Source: JAKAXG01 sp035702985
GTDB taxonomy: Bacteria > Actinomycetota > Acidimicrobiia > Acidimicrobiales > Palsa-688
Assembly: GCA_035702985.1 (NCBI GenBank)
Contig: DASSZD010000101.1
Span: 1 to 8,213 of the forward strand
Length of the DNA: 8,213 bases
Direction: 5' to 3'
Under the pieces are notes generated by a model, which was not told where the DNA came from, did not search any database, and saw only the letters and a list, made by a program, of their open reading frames with translations. The translations under genes and the position numbers were made by a program. Positions 1-7,736 of this stretch are shown here, in pieces. Within the stretch, counting starts at the first letter, position 1. Each line of letters starts with the position of its first letter.

Positions 1-2286
<2,286 letters not shown>

Positions 2287-2288
<2 letters not shown>

Positions 2289-2316
2289 TCTACAACAATC
2301 GGCCGATAGCCATCAA
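2287..2316 (-). promoter_or_regulatory. Predicted box operon promoter
   Basis: Read on the minus strand, TTGATG (2316-2311), an 18-bp spacer and TAGAAT (2292-2287) make a good housekeeping-type promoter. The -10 hexamer covers the first two bases of the conventional boxC ATG. A transcript from this promoter would begin roughly at 2281-2278 and would exclude that ATG, which favours the downstream GTG at 2258. The palindrome at 2298-2307 lies inside the spacer, a position where a bound repressor would block polymerase. This is a prediction from sequence only. Confidence 0.5.
2298..2307. promoter_or_regulatory. Palindromic operator candidate ATCGGCCGAT
   Basis: A perfect 10-bp palindrome lies in the 67-bp gap between the divergent boxC and paaX genes, inside the spacer of the predicted box promoter. 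A wider imperfect inverted repeat surrounds it: TCTACAAC at 2289-2296 and GTAGTAGA at 2317-2324 (7 of 8 positions complementary, 20 bp apart), which covers the -10 and part of the -35. Either could be the binding site for the adjacent PaaX-family protein. GC-rich genomes yield short palindromes by chance, so the placement counts for more than the sequence. Confidence 0.4.
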
Positions 2317-2329
2317 GTAGTAGATTCTC

Positions 2330-2348
2330 GGCGCCGGGCGCCTAAGAT
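2330..2348 (+). promoter_or_regulatory. paaX leaderless -10 with tandem GGCGCC operator candidate
   Basis: TAAGAT (2343-2348) fits a -10 box and ends 7 nt before the paaX ATG at 2356. That would start transcription at the A of ATG and give a leaderless mRNA, a common actinobacterial arrangement. Directly upstream, GGCGCC-G-GGCGCC (2330-2342) is a tandem repeat of a self-complementary hexamer that fills most of the expected -35/-10 spacer. This is a plausible autoregulatory site. No convincing -35 hexamer is visible. Confidence 0.5.
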
Positions 2349-2355
2349 CCGGTCC

Positions 2356-3225
2356 ATGCAGGCTGAACCGGTCCTGGACGAGGAGTCGGCGGAGGTCCCG
2401 GCGCCCGGGGTGCTGAGGCCACGCACCGCCCCCACCGCCAAGGGCATCCTGCTCACCGTGCTCGGTGAGTTCGTCCTGCGGCGGGGCCGTCCGGTGTGGA
2501 CGGCCACCCTCCTGAGCGTGCTCTCCACGCTGGGGTTCGCCGAGAAGAACAGCCGACAGGCCATCGCCCGGCTGGCCGACCAGGATCTGATCCAGGGTGA
2601 GAGGATCGGTCGCCAGTCCCGCTGGGCCCTGACCGAGCAGGCCACCTCCCTGCTGAGCGAGGGCACCGAGCGGATCTTCGGCTTTCTCGGCCACGCCGGC
2701 GGGTGGTCGGGCGAGTGGCTGGTGATCGCCTTCTCGGTGCCCGAGGACTACCGGCAGGCCCGCACCCGGCTCCGCAAGGAGCTGGGCTTCGCCGGGTTCG
2801 GGTTCCCGGCCCCGGGGGTGGCGCTGTGCGCCCACCCCGACCGGGAACCGCGAGCCAAAGAGATCCTGGACCGCCTGGGCATAGGCGGGACCTGCCTGAG
2901 CTTCAGGGGCTCCTCCGGGATGCTGTGCGGGGACCGGGACCTGGTCCACCGGGCCTGGAACCTGGAGGAGCTGGCCACCTCCTACGACCTGTTCCTGGCC
3001 CGGTTCGGGCCGGAGAACCCGGCCGATCCCAGCCAGGCGTGCCGGGCCGTGACCGAGCTCGTGCACGGGTGGCGCCGGTTCCCCTTCGTCGACCCCGAGC
3101 TTCCCGAGGACCTCCTGCCCGCCCCCTGGCCCGGCCACCAGGCCAAGCGACTCTTCGACCGTTGCCACTCCGCCTGGCTGCCGCCGGCGCTGGAGTGGTT
3201 CGACGGCCTGGACCGGGGGTTCTGA
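2356..3225 (+). CDS. PaaX-family transcriptional regulator
   Basis: 289 residues, the usual size for PaaX (about 280-315), a repressor family whose best-known member responds to phenylacetyl-CoA. Residues about 27-97 form the N-terminal winged helix: TAKGILLTVLGEFVL (27-41), VWTATLLSVLSTLGF (47-61), NSRQAIARL (65-73) and GRQSRWALT (85-93). The central Cas2-like part (about 113-185) includes GEWLVIAFSVPED (119-131). The C-terminal PaaX domain has WNLEELATSYDLFLARF (201-217) and WRRFPFVDPELPEDLLPAPWPG (239-260). The gene is divergent from boxCB across 67 bp, so it probably controls the box operon, and its inducer may be benzoyl-CoA or another pathway CoA ester; this is inference. The ATG at 2356 is chosen because it follows a -10 at leaderless distance; the open frame extends back to 2077, but that part is antisense to boxC. 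Family assignment is firm; the regulon is not proven. Confidence 0.92.
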   Translation: MQAEPVLDEESAEVPAPGVLRPRTAPTAKGILLTVLGEFVLRRGRPVWTATLLSVLSTLGFAEKNSRQAIARLADQDLIQGERIGRQSRWALTEQATSLLSEGTERIFGFLGHAGGWSGEWLVIAFSVPEDYRQARTRLRKELGFAGFGFPAPGVALCAHPDREPRAKEILDRLGIGGTCLSFRGSSGMLCGDRDLVHRAWNLEELATSYDLFLARFGPENPADPSQACRAVTELVHGWRRFPFVDPELPEDLLPAPWPGHQAKRLFDRCHSAWLPPALEWFDGLDRGF

Positions 3226-3242
3226 TCCGGGGTATCTGAGCT

Positions 3243-3674
3243 TCAGCCCTCGGGGAGCAGCCAGCGCGGCCCCGGGCCGTCGGCGGCGGCCACGTCACCC
3301 GGGTTCAGCAGGTTGCACACCTTGAGCGACAGGCAGCCGCATCCGATGCAGGTGTCCAGCTTGTCCCGCACCCGTTCCAGGTCGGCGATGCGGCGGTTGA
3401 GCAGCGGCCGCCACGAACGCGACAGCCGCCTCCAGTCCGCCGCCGTGGGTGTACGGCTCTCGGGCAGGGTGGCGAGGGCGTCGCGGATCTCGTCGAGCGT
3501 CAGCCCGACCCGCTGGGCGGCCCGCACGAAGGCCAGGCGGCGCAACACGTCCCGGTGGTACCGGCGCTGGCCCCCGTCGCTCCGGACCGAGGAGATCAGC
3601 CCCTCCCGCTCGTAGAACCTGAGGGCCGAGGGCGCCACATTCGCCCTGGCCGCCACCTCCCCGATGCTCAGCAT
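3243..3674 (-). CDS. soxR: SoxR-type redox-sensing transcriptional activator (MerR family)
   Basis: 143 residues. The MerR winged helix occupies 2-70 (SIGEVAARANVAPSALRFYEREGLI, 3-27, then GGQRRYHRDVLRRLAFV, 34-50). A dimerisation helix (about 83-108) follows, then the SoxR iron-sulfur motif CIGCGCLSLKVC with C109, C112, C114 and C120 (CX2CXCX5C). The C-terminal NPGD and PRWLLPEG resemble other SoxR proteins. Such proteins hold a [2Fe-2S] cluster and activate target promoters when it is oxidised by redox-cycling compounds or superoxide. No start codon lies between the ATG at 3674 and an upstream in-frame stop, so the start is well fixed. GGAGG abuts the ATG too closely to act normally; a -10 (TATGGT, 3686-3681) 6 nt upstream suggests a leaderless mRNA. 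The gene is divergent from the SDR gene and convergent with paaX (17-bp gap). The N-terminus is shorter than in the E. coli protein. Confidence 0.95.
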   Translation of the reverse strand: MLSIGEVAARANVAPSALRFYEREGLISSVRSDGGQRRYHRDVLRRLAFVRAAQRVGLTLDEIRDALATLPESRTPTAADWRRLSRSWRPLLNRRIADLERVRDKLDTCIGCGCLSLKVCNLLNPGDVAAADGPGPRWLLPEG

Positions 3675-3680
3675 CCTCCA

Positions 3681-3711
3681 ACCATACCCCTTGACTTGAA
3701 GTCAACTTCAA
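3681..3711 (-). promoter_or_regulatory. soxR promoter with 19-bp spacer
   Basis: On the minus strand, TTGAAG (3711-3706), a 19-bp spacer and TATGGT (3686-3681) lead to the soxR ATG 6 nt downstream. The over-long 19-bp spacer is the signature of promoters remodelled by MerR-family activators. The palindrome at 3694-3713 overlaps the -35 and the upstream part of the spacer, so SoxR may control its own synthesis. Confidence 0.6.
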
Positions 3712-3721
3712 GTTTTAGGGT
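3691..3721 (+). promoter_or_regulatory. SDR/queA-like operon promoter with 19-bp spacer, leaderless
   Basis: TTGACT (3691-3696), a 19-bp spacer and TAGGGT (3716-3721) are followed 7 nt later by the SDR ATG at 3729. This predicts a transcript starting at the A of ATG. The 19-bp spacer is typical of SoxR/MerR-activated promoters, and the spacer holds most of the 20-bp palindrome. This is the most convincing control element in the window. Confidence 0.7.
3694..3713. promoter_or_regulatory. SoxR-box-like operator
   Basis: ACTTGAAGT-CA-ACTTCAAGT has 9-bp arms that are perfectly complementary around a 2-bp centre. Compared with the E. coli soxS box as I remember it (CCTCAAGTTAACTTGAGG), the central 18 bp match at 13 positions, including the core AAGT-n-AACTT. 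It sits between soxR and the SDR gene and overlaps both predicted promoters, so one bound SoxR dimer could control both directions. The SoxR assignment rests on adjacency, palindrome and spacer length together. Confidence 0.7.
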
Positions 3722-3728
3722 GACTGGC

Positions 3729-4436
3729 ATGGCACATACAGACACCAGCAGGACGGCCATCGTCACCGGAGCATCCAGGGGATTCGGGCTGGCCCTGACC
3801 ACCGATCTGGCCGCCGCCGGCTGGCGGGTGGTCATCGACGGGCGGGACGAGGACGCGCTGCGGGCCGCGGCGCGGCGCACCGGGGCCGTCCCCGTCCCCG
3901 GGGACGTGGCCGACCCCTCCCACCGGGCCGACCTGGTGCGGGCCGCGGTCGACCTGTCCGGGTCGCTCGACCTGCTGGTCAACAACGCCAGCACCCTGGG
4001 CGCCGCTCCCCTGCCCCGCGTCGCCGACTACCCGCTGGGGCAGCTGGAGGACGCCTTCCGGGTCAATGTGGCGGCCCCCGTCGGGCTGATCCAGGCGGCG
4101 CTGCCGCTGCTGCGCGCCGCCGGCGGGGCGGTGCTCAACGTGACCTCCGACGCGGCGGTCGAGCCCTACCCGGGCTGGGGCGGTTACGGGTCGACCAAGG
4201 CGGCGCTGGAGCAGATCAGCCGGGTGCTGGCCGCCGAGGAGCCCGGCGTCCGGGTGTGGTGGTTCGATCCGGGTGACATGCGGACCCGCATGCACCAGGA
4301 GGCGTTCCCCGGCGAGGACATCAGCGACCGGCCCCTGCCGGAAGCGGTCAGCCCCACCGTCCTCCGGCTGCTGCAGACGCGACCGCCGAGCGGCCGGGTC
4401 CAGGCCGTCCGGCTGGCCGCGGAGTCGGTCGGGTGA
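3729..4436 (+). CDS. Short-chain dehydrogenase/reductase (SDR)
   Basis: 235 residues, a classical SDR length. Residues 13-20 (TGASRGFG) are the TGxxxGxG dinucleotide-binding loop. D59-V60 contacts the adenine, NNAS (85-88) is the structural NNAG-like motif, S140 with Y153 and K157 (YGSTK) form the catalytic set, and 180-182 (DPG) is the PG motif after the active site. It should be an NAD(P)H-dependent oxidoreductase; R39 in VIDGRDE, after strand 2, suggests NADPH, weakly. The substrate cannot be read. The ATG at 3729 sits 7 nt after the predicted -10; the frame is open further upstream, but that part crosses soxR on the other strand. Its stop overlaps the next gene as GTGA. Control by the neighbouring SoxR is inferred from the divergent promoter. 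Confidence 0.92.
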   Translation: MAHTDTSRTAIVTGASRGFGLALTTDLAAAGWRVVIDGRDEDALRAAARRTGAVPVPGDVADPSHRADLVRAAVDLSGSLDLLVNNASTLGAAPLPRVADYPLGQLEDAFRVNVAAPVGLIQAALPLLRAAGGAVLNVTSDAAVEPYPGWGGYGSTKAALEQISRVLAAEEPGVRVWWFDPGDMRTRMHQEAFPGEDISDRPLPEAVSPTVLRLLQTRPPSGRVQAVRLAAESVG

Positions 4437-5494
4437 GCCCGGCGGCGGGGCGCCTGAAGTTCGACCTGCCGGCCCACCTCGAGGCCGGCTCCCCGGCCGA
4501 GGCCCGGGGCACGACACGCGACGCGGTACGCATGATGGTGGCCTACCGCGGCGACCAGCGGCTGGTCCATTCCACCTTCGCCCTCATCGCCACCTTCCTC
4601 GAACCCGACGACCTGCTGGTGATCAACACGTCAGCCACCCTGCCGGCCGCTCTGGCCGGGGTGGACGCCGGGTCCGGGCGGGCGGTGGTGGTCCATCTCT
4701 CCACGCTTCTCGACGGCGACAGCTGGGTGGTGGAACCCCGCGTCCCGTCCGGTGGGGCCAGCCGCCGGTGGCCGGCCGACGCCGGCCCGCCGCCGGCCCG
4801 GATCCTGCTGGGAGAGGACGGCGCCAGCCTGGAGCTGGAAGGGCCCTACCGGGGCAGCGACCGGCTGTGGGTGGGCCGGCTCCGCCTGCCGCGGCCGACC
4901 CGGTCGTGGCTGGCCGTCCACGGCGCCCCCATCCGCTACGGCTACGTGGAGCGGCCGTTCCCCCTCTCGGCCTACCAGAACGTGTACGCCACCGAGCCGG
5001 GCAGCGCCGAGATGCCGAGCGCAGGGCGGCCCTTCACCCCCGATCTGCTCACCCGGCTGGTGGCCAAGGGCGTGGGGATAACCCCGCTGGTGCTGCACAC
5101 CGGGGTGGCGTCGCTGGAGGCCGACGAGCTGCCGTACCCGGAGCGGGTCCGGGTGCCGCCCAGCACGGCCCGGCGGGTGAACGCCGCCCGCCGCCACGGG
5201 GGCCGGGTGGTCGCGGTGGGTACCACGACGGTCCGGGCCCTGGAGACCGCCTTCGACCCGGTCGCCGGCCGGGTCGGCGCGTTCGACGGCTGGACCGACC
5301 TGGTGGTGACCCCGGACCGGGGGGTGGCGGTGGTCGACGGGCTGCTGACCGGCTGGCACGAACCGGAGGCGTCGCATCTACTGATGCTGGAGGCCATCGC
5401 CGGGCGGTCGCTGCTGGAGACGTCGTATGCGGCCAGCCTGGCCGGTGGATACCTGTGGCACGAGTTCGGCGATGTGCACCTGATCCTGCCCTGA
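4433..5494 (+). CDS. Divergent QueA-family protein (S-adenosylmethionine:tRNA ribosyltransferase-isomerase-like)
   Basis: 353 residues, close to QueA. Family motifs in order: LKFDLPAHL (8-16), RDAVRMMV (29-36), LLVINTSATLPAALAG (61-76), YQNVYATEPGSAEMPSAGRPFT (181-202), VPPSTARRVNAAR (241-253), VAVGTTTVRALE (260-271), GWTDLVVTP (286-294), VDGLLTGWHEP (301-311) and a C-terminal EFGDVHLIL (344-352). QueA makes epoxyqueuosine in tRNA. Here the classical TAGLHF region reads SAGRPF (196-201), and the usual HVGAGTF region reads LHTGVASLEADELPYPERV (221-239), so active-site surroundings differ. No other queuosine gene is in view. I therefore call the family but not the reaction. The start is a GTG overlapping the SDR stop by 4 nt, with GGAG 8 nt upstream. 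It is co-transcribed with the SDR gene and probably SoxR-responsive. Confidence 0.88.
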   Translation: MSPAAGRLKFDLPAHLEAGSPAEARGTTRDAVRMMVAYRGDQRLVHSTFALIATFLEPDDLLVINTSATLPAALAGVDAGSGRAVVVHLSTLLDGDSWVVEPRVPSGGASRRWPADAGPPPARILLGEDGASLELEGPYRGSDRLWVGRLRLPRPTRSWLAVHGAPIRYGYVERPFPLSAYQNVYATEPGSAEMPSAGRPFTPDLLTRLVAKGVGITPLVLHTGVASLEADELPYPERVRVPPSTARRVNAARRHGGRVVAVGTTTVRALETAFDPVAGRVGAFDGWTDLVVTPDRGVAVVDGLLTGWHEPEASHLLMLEAIAGRSLLETSYAASLAGGYLWHEFGDVHLILP

Positions 5495-5536
5495 TCGGCG
5501 GACCGGTCGACCGTTCACCCCTTGAGCACACCCACC

Positions 5537-5561
5537 GGGCGGAGCCGGGCGCCTCCCGCCC
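5537..5561. terminator. GC-rich hairpin between convergent genes
   Basis: GGGCGGAG (5537-5544) can pair with CTCCCGCCC (5553-5561), leaving one bulged C and an 8-nt loop. It lies in the 78-bp gap where the QueA-like and archease genes converge. No T-run follows on either strand, so it would be an atypical terminator. Overlapping small palindromes lie just upstream (5501-5513). Confidence 0.35.
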
Positions 5562-5572
5562 CGCCACCGCGC

Positions 5573-6253
5573 TCACACGTCGACCAGGTACCGGCACCGC
5601 CATGCCCCCTGGCCCGGTTCCATGCTCAGCCCGTGGTAGGACACCGCCTTGGGAGCGGGACCGACCATCACCGCGCTTCCCAGCGGCACCACCTCCATGT
5701 CCCCGGCCACACCGCCGTCGCCGGCGGCGGCCAGGTGGAAGCGGACCGGAACGACGGAGAGCACGTCGAGGACGTAGATCACCTCCTCCAGCAGGGAGAC
5801 CAGCTGATCCTCGGCGGCGGCCGCCTGGCAACCGAGCGGCACCACGGAGGTGGACGGCGGGTCCGGTACATCGGCGAACAGCTCGACCAGCCCGCTCAGG
5901 GCCTCGATCAGACACGACGTCCGATCGGGCCCCCACGCCTCCACCATCGCGTCGGCGGTGTGAGCCACGATCCGGTGGCCGGCCCCGGCTCCCCCGTCGG
6001 TCCGGGCCCACAAACCCTCGGTGGCGGCCGCCCTGATGGCCGGCAGGGCCCGGAGCACCGTGGCAACGGCGGCGTTCTCGACCGGGTCGTCCCACCGCAC
6101 GGAGCGCAGCTGGGCCCCGATCTGCGGATCGGTCAGGCCGCCCAGCACCAGCACCGCGGCCAGGTGCACCATGTCGGCGGGGACACCGAGATCCCCGGCC
6201 AGGTCGGACAGATGCCCGGCGTTGGCGTCCAGCCACTGTCGCACTTCGGTCAT
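5573..6253 (-). CDS. Archease-family protein with N-terminal extension
   Basis: 226 residues. The last ~135 residues are archease-like: GHRIVAHTADAMVEAWG (92-108), an LLEEVIYVLD helix (154-163), PKAVSYHGLSM (201-211) and a C-terminal WRCRYLVDV (218-226). D101 and D225 are the likely metal-binding aspartates and K202 the conserved lysine, by family analogy. Archease helps the RNA ligase RtcB, promoting its guanylylation and multiple turnover; no rtcB is in this window. Residues 1-90, mostly helical and alanine/leucine-rich, are additional to the usual archease of about 140 residues, and I do not recognise them. The ATG at 6253 is preceded by GGAGG (6263-6259) with a 5-nt gap, so this start is strongly preferred over one 44 codons upstream. 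No other gene shares its transcript in view. Confidence 0.8.
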   Translation of the reverse strand: MTEVRQWLDANAGHLSDLAGDLGVPADMVHLAAVLVLGGLTDPQIGAQLRSVRWDDPVENAAVATVLRALPAIRAAATEGLWARTDGGAGAGHRIVAHTADAMVEAWGPDRTSCLIEALSGLVELFADVPDPPSTSVVPLGCQAAAAEDQLVSLLEEVIYVLDVLSVVPVRFHLAAAGDGGVAGDMEVVPLGSAVMVGPAPKAVSYHGLSMEPGQGAWRCRYLVDV

Positions 6254-6258
6254 CACGG

Positions 6259-6263
6259 CCTCC
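6259..6263 (-). promoter_or_regulatory. Shine-Dalgarno fixing the archease start
   Basis: GGAGG on the minus strand, 5 nt ahead of ATG 6253, is one of the clearest ribosome binding sites in the window. It argues that the proline/glycine-rich frame extending to 6385 is untranslated. Confidence 0.8.
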
Positions 6264-6298
6264 GGCGGCGGTCCCACCGCCAGTGTCCCGATGAGGCG

Positions 6299-6360
6299 GC
6301 CGGCGGCCCAGAGGCCAAAGTCCCCCGGCTGGCGATCGTCGACCTTCGCCTCTGGCCGGC
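6299..6360. repeat. Interrupted inverted repeat in the archease/DUF2267 divergent gap
   Basis: CCAGAGGC (6308-6315) is the exact reverse complement of GCCTCTGG (6348-6355). The match continues outward with GCCGG (6299-6303) against CCGGC (6356-6360) after a 4-nt insertion on the left arm. The loop is 32 bp and contains CGATCG and GTCGAC palindromes. The element occupies much of the 134-bp divergent gap, where no good promoter hexamers are visible, and could be a shared operator or RNA hairpin. Role unknown. Confidence 0.4.
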
Positions 6361-6387
6361 TACCGGGTGGGGATGGACCCTGCACCC

Positions 6388-6804
6388 ATGGATCAGACGC
6401 TCGAAGTCATCAACAAGACGGTCGCCAAGACCTACGACTGGGTCGGGGCGGTGGTCGAGCGGGCCGACCTGGACGACCTTCACGACGGCTTCCAGGTCCT
6501 GCGCGCCGTGCTGCACGCCCTCCGCGACCGGGTGGAACCTGACGTCGCCGCACATTTGGCAGCCCAACTGCCCCTGCTGCTCAGAGGGGTGTTCTACGAG
6601 GGCTGGGATCCGGGGCGCTCGCTGCAGCGATCCTCGGTCACCGAGTTCCTGGCCCGGGTCGAGCGAGAGGCCGGGCTCAAGGGCACCAGCGAGGCGGAGG
6701 ATGCCACCCGGGCCGTCATCACGGTGATAGGCGAGGAGGCCGGGTACGGGACCGTCGACCACCTGGCCGCGGTCCTGCCCAAGGAGTTCGGCACCTTCCT
6801 GTGA
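6388..6804 (+). CDS. DUF2267 domain-containing protein
   Basis: 138 residues, function unknown. It matches the DUF2267 family: NKTVAKTYDWV (9-19), VLRAVLHALRDRV (37-49), HLAAQLPLLLRGVFYEGWDP (56-75), EFLARVEREAGL (86-97) and a C-terminal HLAAVLPKEFGTFL (125-138). The two HLAAxLP segments, each after a RAV-containing helix, show an internal duplication of a helical unit. There is no signal peptide or membrane segment, so it is probably cytoplasmic. The start is uncertain: ATG 6388 is chosen because the family motif begins a few residues later, but ATG 6373 and GTG 6367 are in frame, and none has a well-spaced Shine-Dalgarno. It is convergent with the stomatin gene, 8 bp away, and divergent from the archease gene. 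Confidence 0.85.
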   Translation: MDQTLEVINKTVAKTYDWVGAVVERADLDDLHDGFQVLRAVLHALRDRVEPDVAAHLAAQLPLLLRGVFYEGWDPGRSLQRSSVTEFLARVEREAGLKGTSEAEDATRAVITVIGEEAGYGTVDHLAAVLPKEFGTFL

Positions 6805-6812
6805 GGGTCGGC

Positions 6813-7736
6813 TCATCGGCCGTCGGCGTCGGCGACGGCCGCCGGTGACCCGCCGTTCGGGACGGGGATCTCCCTGGCGGCGGGGCCCGGATCGAGGGTG
6901 GCGGCCAGCCGGCTGACCAGCCCGGCCAGCTCCATGGGCAGGACGATGGTGGTTGACGGTCCCGACCCGATCTGCTTCAGGGTCTCCAGGTACTGGAGCT
7001 GCATGGTCGTCTGATCGGTCCGGCGCGCCACCTCCAGGATTTTGTCCAGACCCCCTGACAGGCCCTCGGCTCTGAGGACGGCGGCCGCCTTCTCCCCCTC
7101 GGCCTGGAGGATGGCCGCCTGTTTGGTGCCCTCGGCCATGGTGATGGCGGCCTGCTTGGCCCCCTCCGCCTCGGTCACTGCCGCCCGCCGGGTCCGCTCG
7201 GCGGACATCTGCCTGGTCATGGCGTCCAGGACCCCCGGCGGCGGGTTGACCTCCCGCACCTCGACGGTGGTCACCTTGACCCCCCACCGCTCCGTGACCT
7301 CGTCCAGCCGGACCCGCAGAGCGGCGTTCATGTCCTCCCTCTTGGACAGCACGTCGTCGAGGTTCATGTCGCCCACCACGCTGCGCAGGGTCGTGGCCGC
7401 CACGTTGAGCGCGGCCCGGGCGAAGTTCTGCACCTTCAACACCGACATCTCGGGATCCACGACCTTGTAGAAAATGATGAAGTCGATGGAGATCGAGGCG
7501 TTGTCCTTGGTGATGGCCGTCTGGTGCGGGATCTCCAGGTACTGCTCCCTCAAATCGACCCAGCTGGTGCGGTCGGTGATGGGATTGACCACCACCAGGC
7601 CCGGGCCGCGCGTGCCCACGGCCCGCCCCAGCCGGAACAGCACGATCCTCTGGTACTCGCGCACGATCCGCACTGCGGCGGCCAACGCCAGCAGCAGGAC
7701 CAGCACCACGATCCCTGCGATGAGCCCGAAGATCAC
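6813..7736 (-). CDS. Stomatin/SPFH (band 7) membrane protein
   Basis: 307 residues. An N-terminal membrane anchor (VIFGLIAGIVVLVLLL, 1-16, on to about 23) is followed by the SPFH domain (about 25-190): REYQRIVLFRLGR (26-38), GPGLVVVNPITD (44-55), TKDNASISIDFIIFYKVVDP (76-95), TLRSVVGDMNLDDVLSKRE (116-134) and WGVKVTTVEVREVNPP (151-166). A coiled coil then carries four AEG units exactly 11 residues apart (190, 201, 212, 223), and the tail is short and disordered. Such proteins form membrane oligomers that scaffold or protect membrane proteins, often with a protease or NfeD partner. The GTG at 7736 has AAGGAGG (7747-7741) 4 nt upstream and overlaps the NfeD stop as GTGA, so the two are translationally coupled. 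A longer frame to 7883 is rejected on this ground. Confidence 0.94.
   Translation of the reverse strand: MIFGLIAGIVVLVLLLALAAAVRIVREYQRIVLFRLGRAVGTRGPGLVVVNPITDRTSWVDLREQYLEIPHQTAITKDNASISIDFIIFYKVVDPEMSVLKVQNFARAALNVAATTLRSVVGDMNLDDVLSKREDMNAALRVRLDEVTERWGVKVTTVEVREVNPPPGVLDAMTRQMSAERTRRAAVTEAEGAKQAAITMAEGTKQAAILQAEGEKAAAVLRAEGLSGGLDKILEVARRTDQTTMQLQYLETLKQIGSGPSTTIVLPMELAGLVSRLAATLDPGPAAREIPVPNGGSPAAVADADGR
6817..6841. terminator. Hairpin just past the DUF2267 stop
   Basis: CGGCCGTCG (6817-6825) and CGACGGCCG (6833-6841) form a perfect 9-bp stem with a 7-nt loop, 12 bp after the DUF2267 stop and inside the last codons of the convergent stomatin gene. It could end DUF2267 transcription, but no T-run follows, so it may only reflect GC-rich coding sequence. 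Confidence 0.35.

Noticed and set aside
2317..2331. Resemblance of GTAGATTCTCG to the TGATTCGYG half-site reported for E. coli PaaX
   Set aside because: The match is short and imperfect, and I rely on memory for the consensus; it is too weak to call.
2290..3168. 292-codon minus-strand open frame opposite paaX
   Set aside because: It is a mirror of the PaaX-family gene, whose three domains are all recognisable on the plus strand.
4273..6036. Very long open frame on the plus strand (587 codons)
   Set aside because: It is an off-frame shadow of the SDR, QueA-like and archease genes. Its product is arginine/proline/glycine-rich with no family motifs, typical of GC-rich antisense or shifted frames.
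5049..6236. 395-codon minus-strand open frame
   Set aside because: It is a shifted shadow of the archease frame continuing antisense to the QueA-like gene. The arginine/glycine-rich product is not protein-like.
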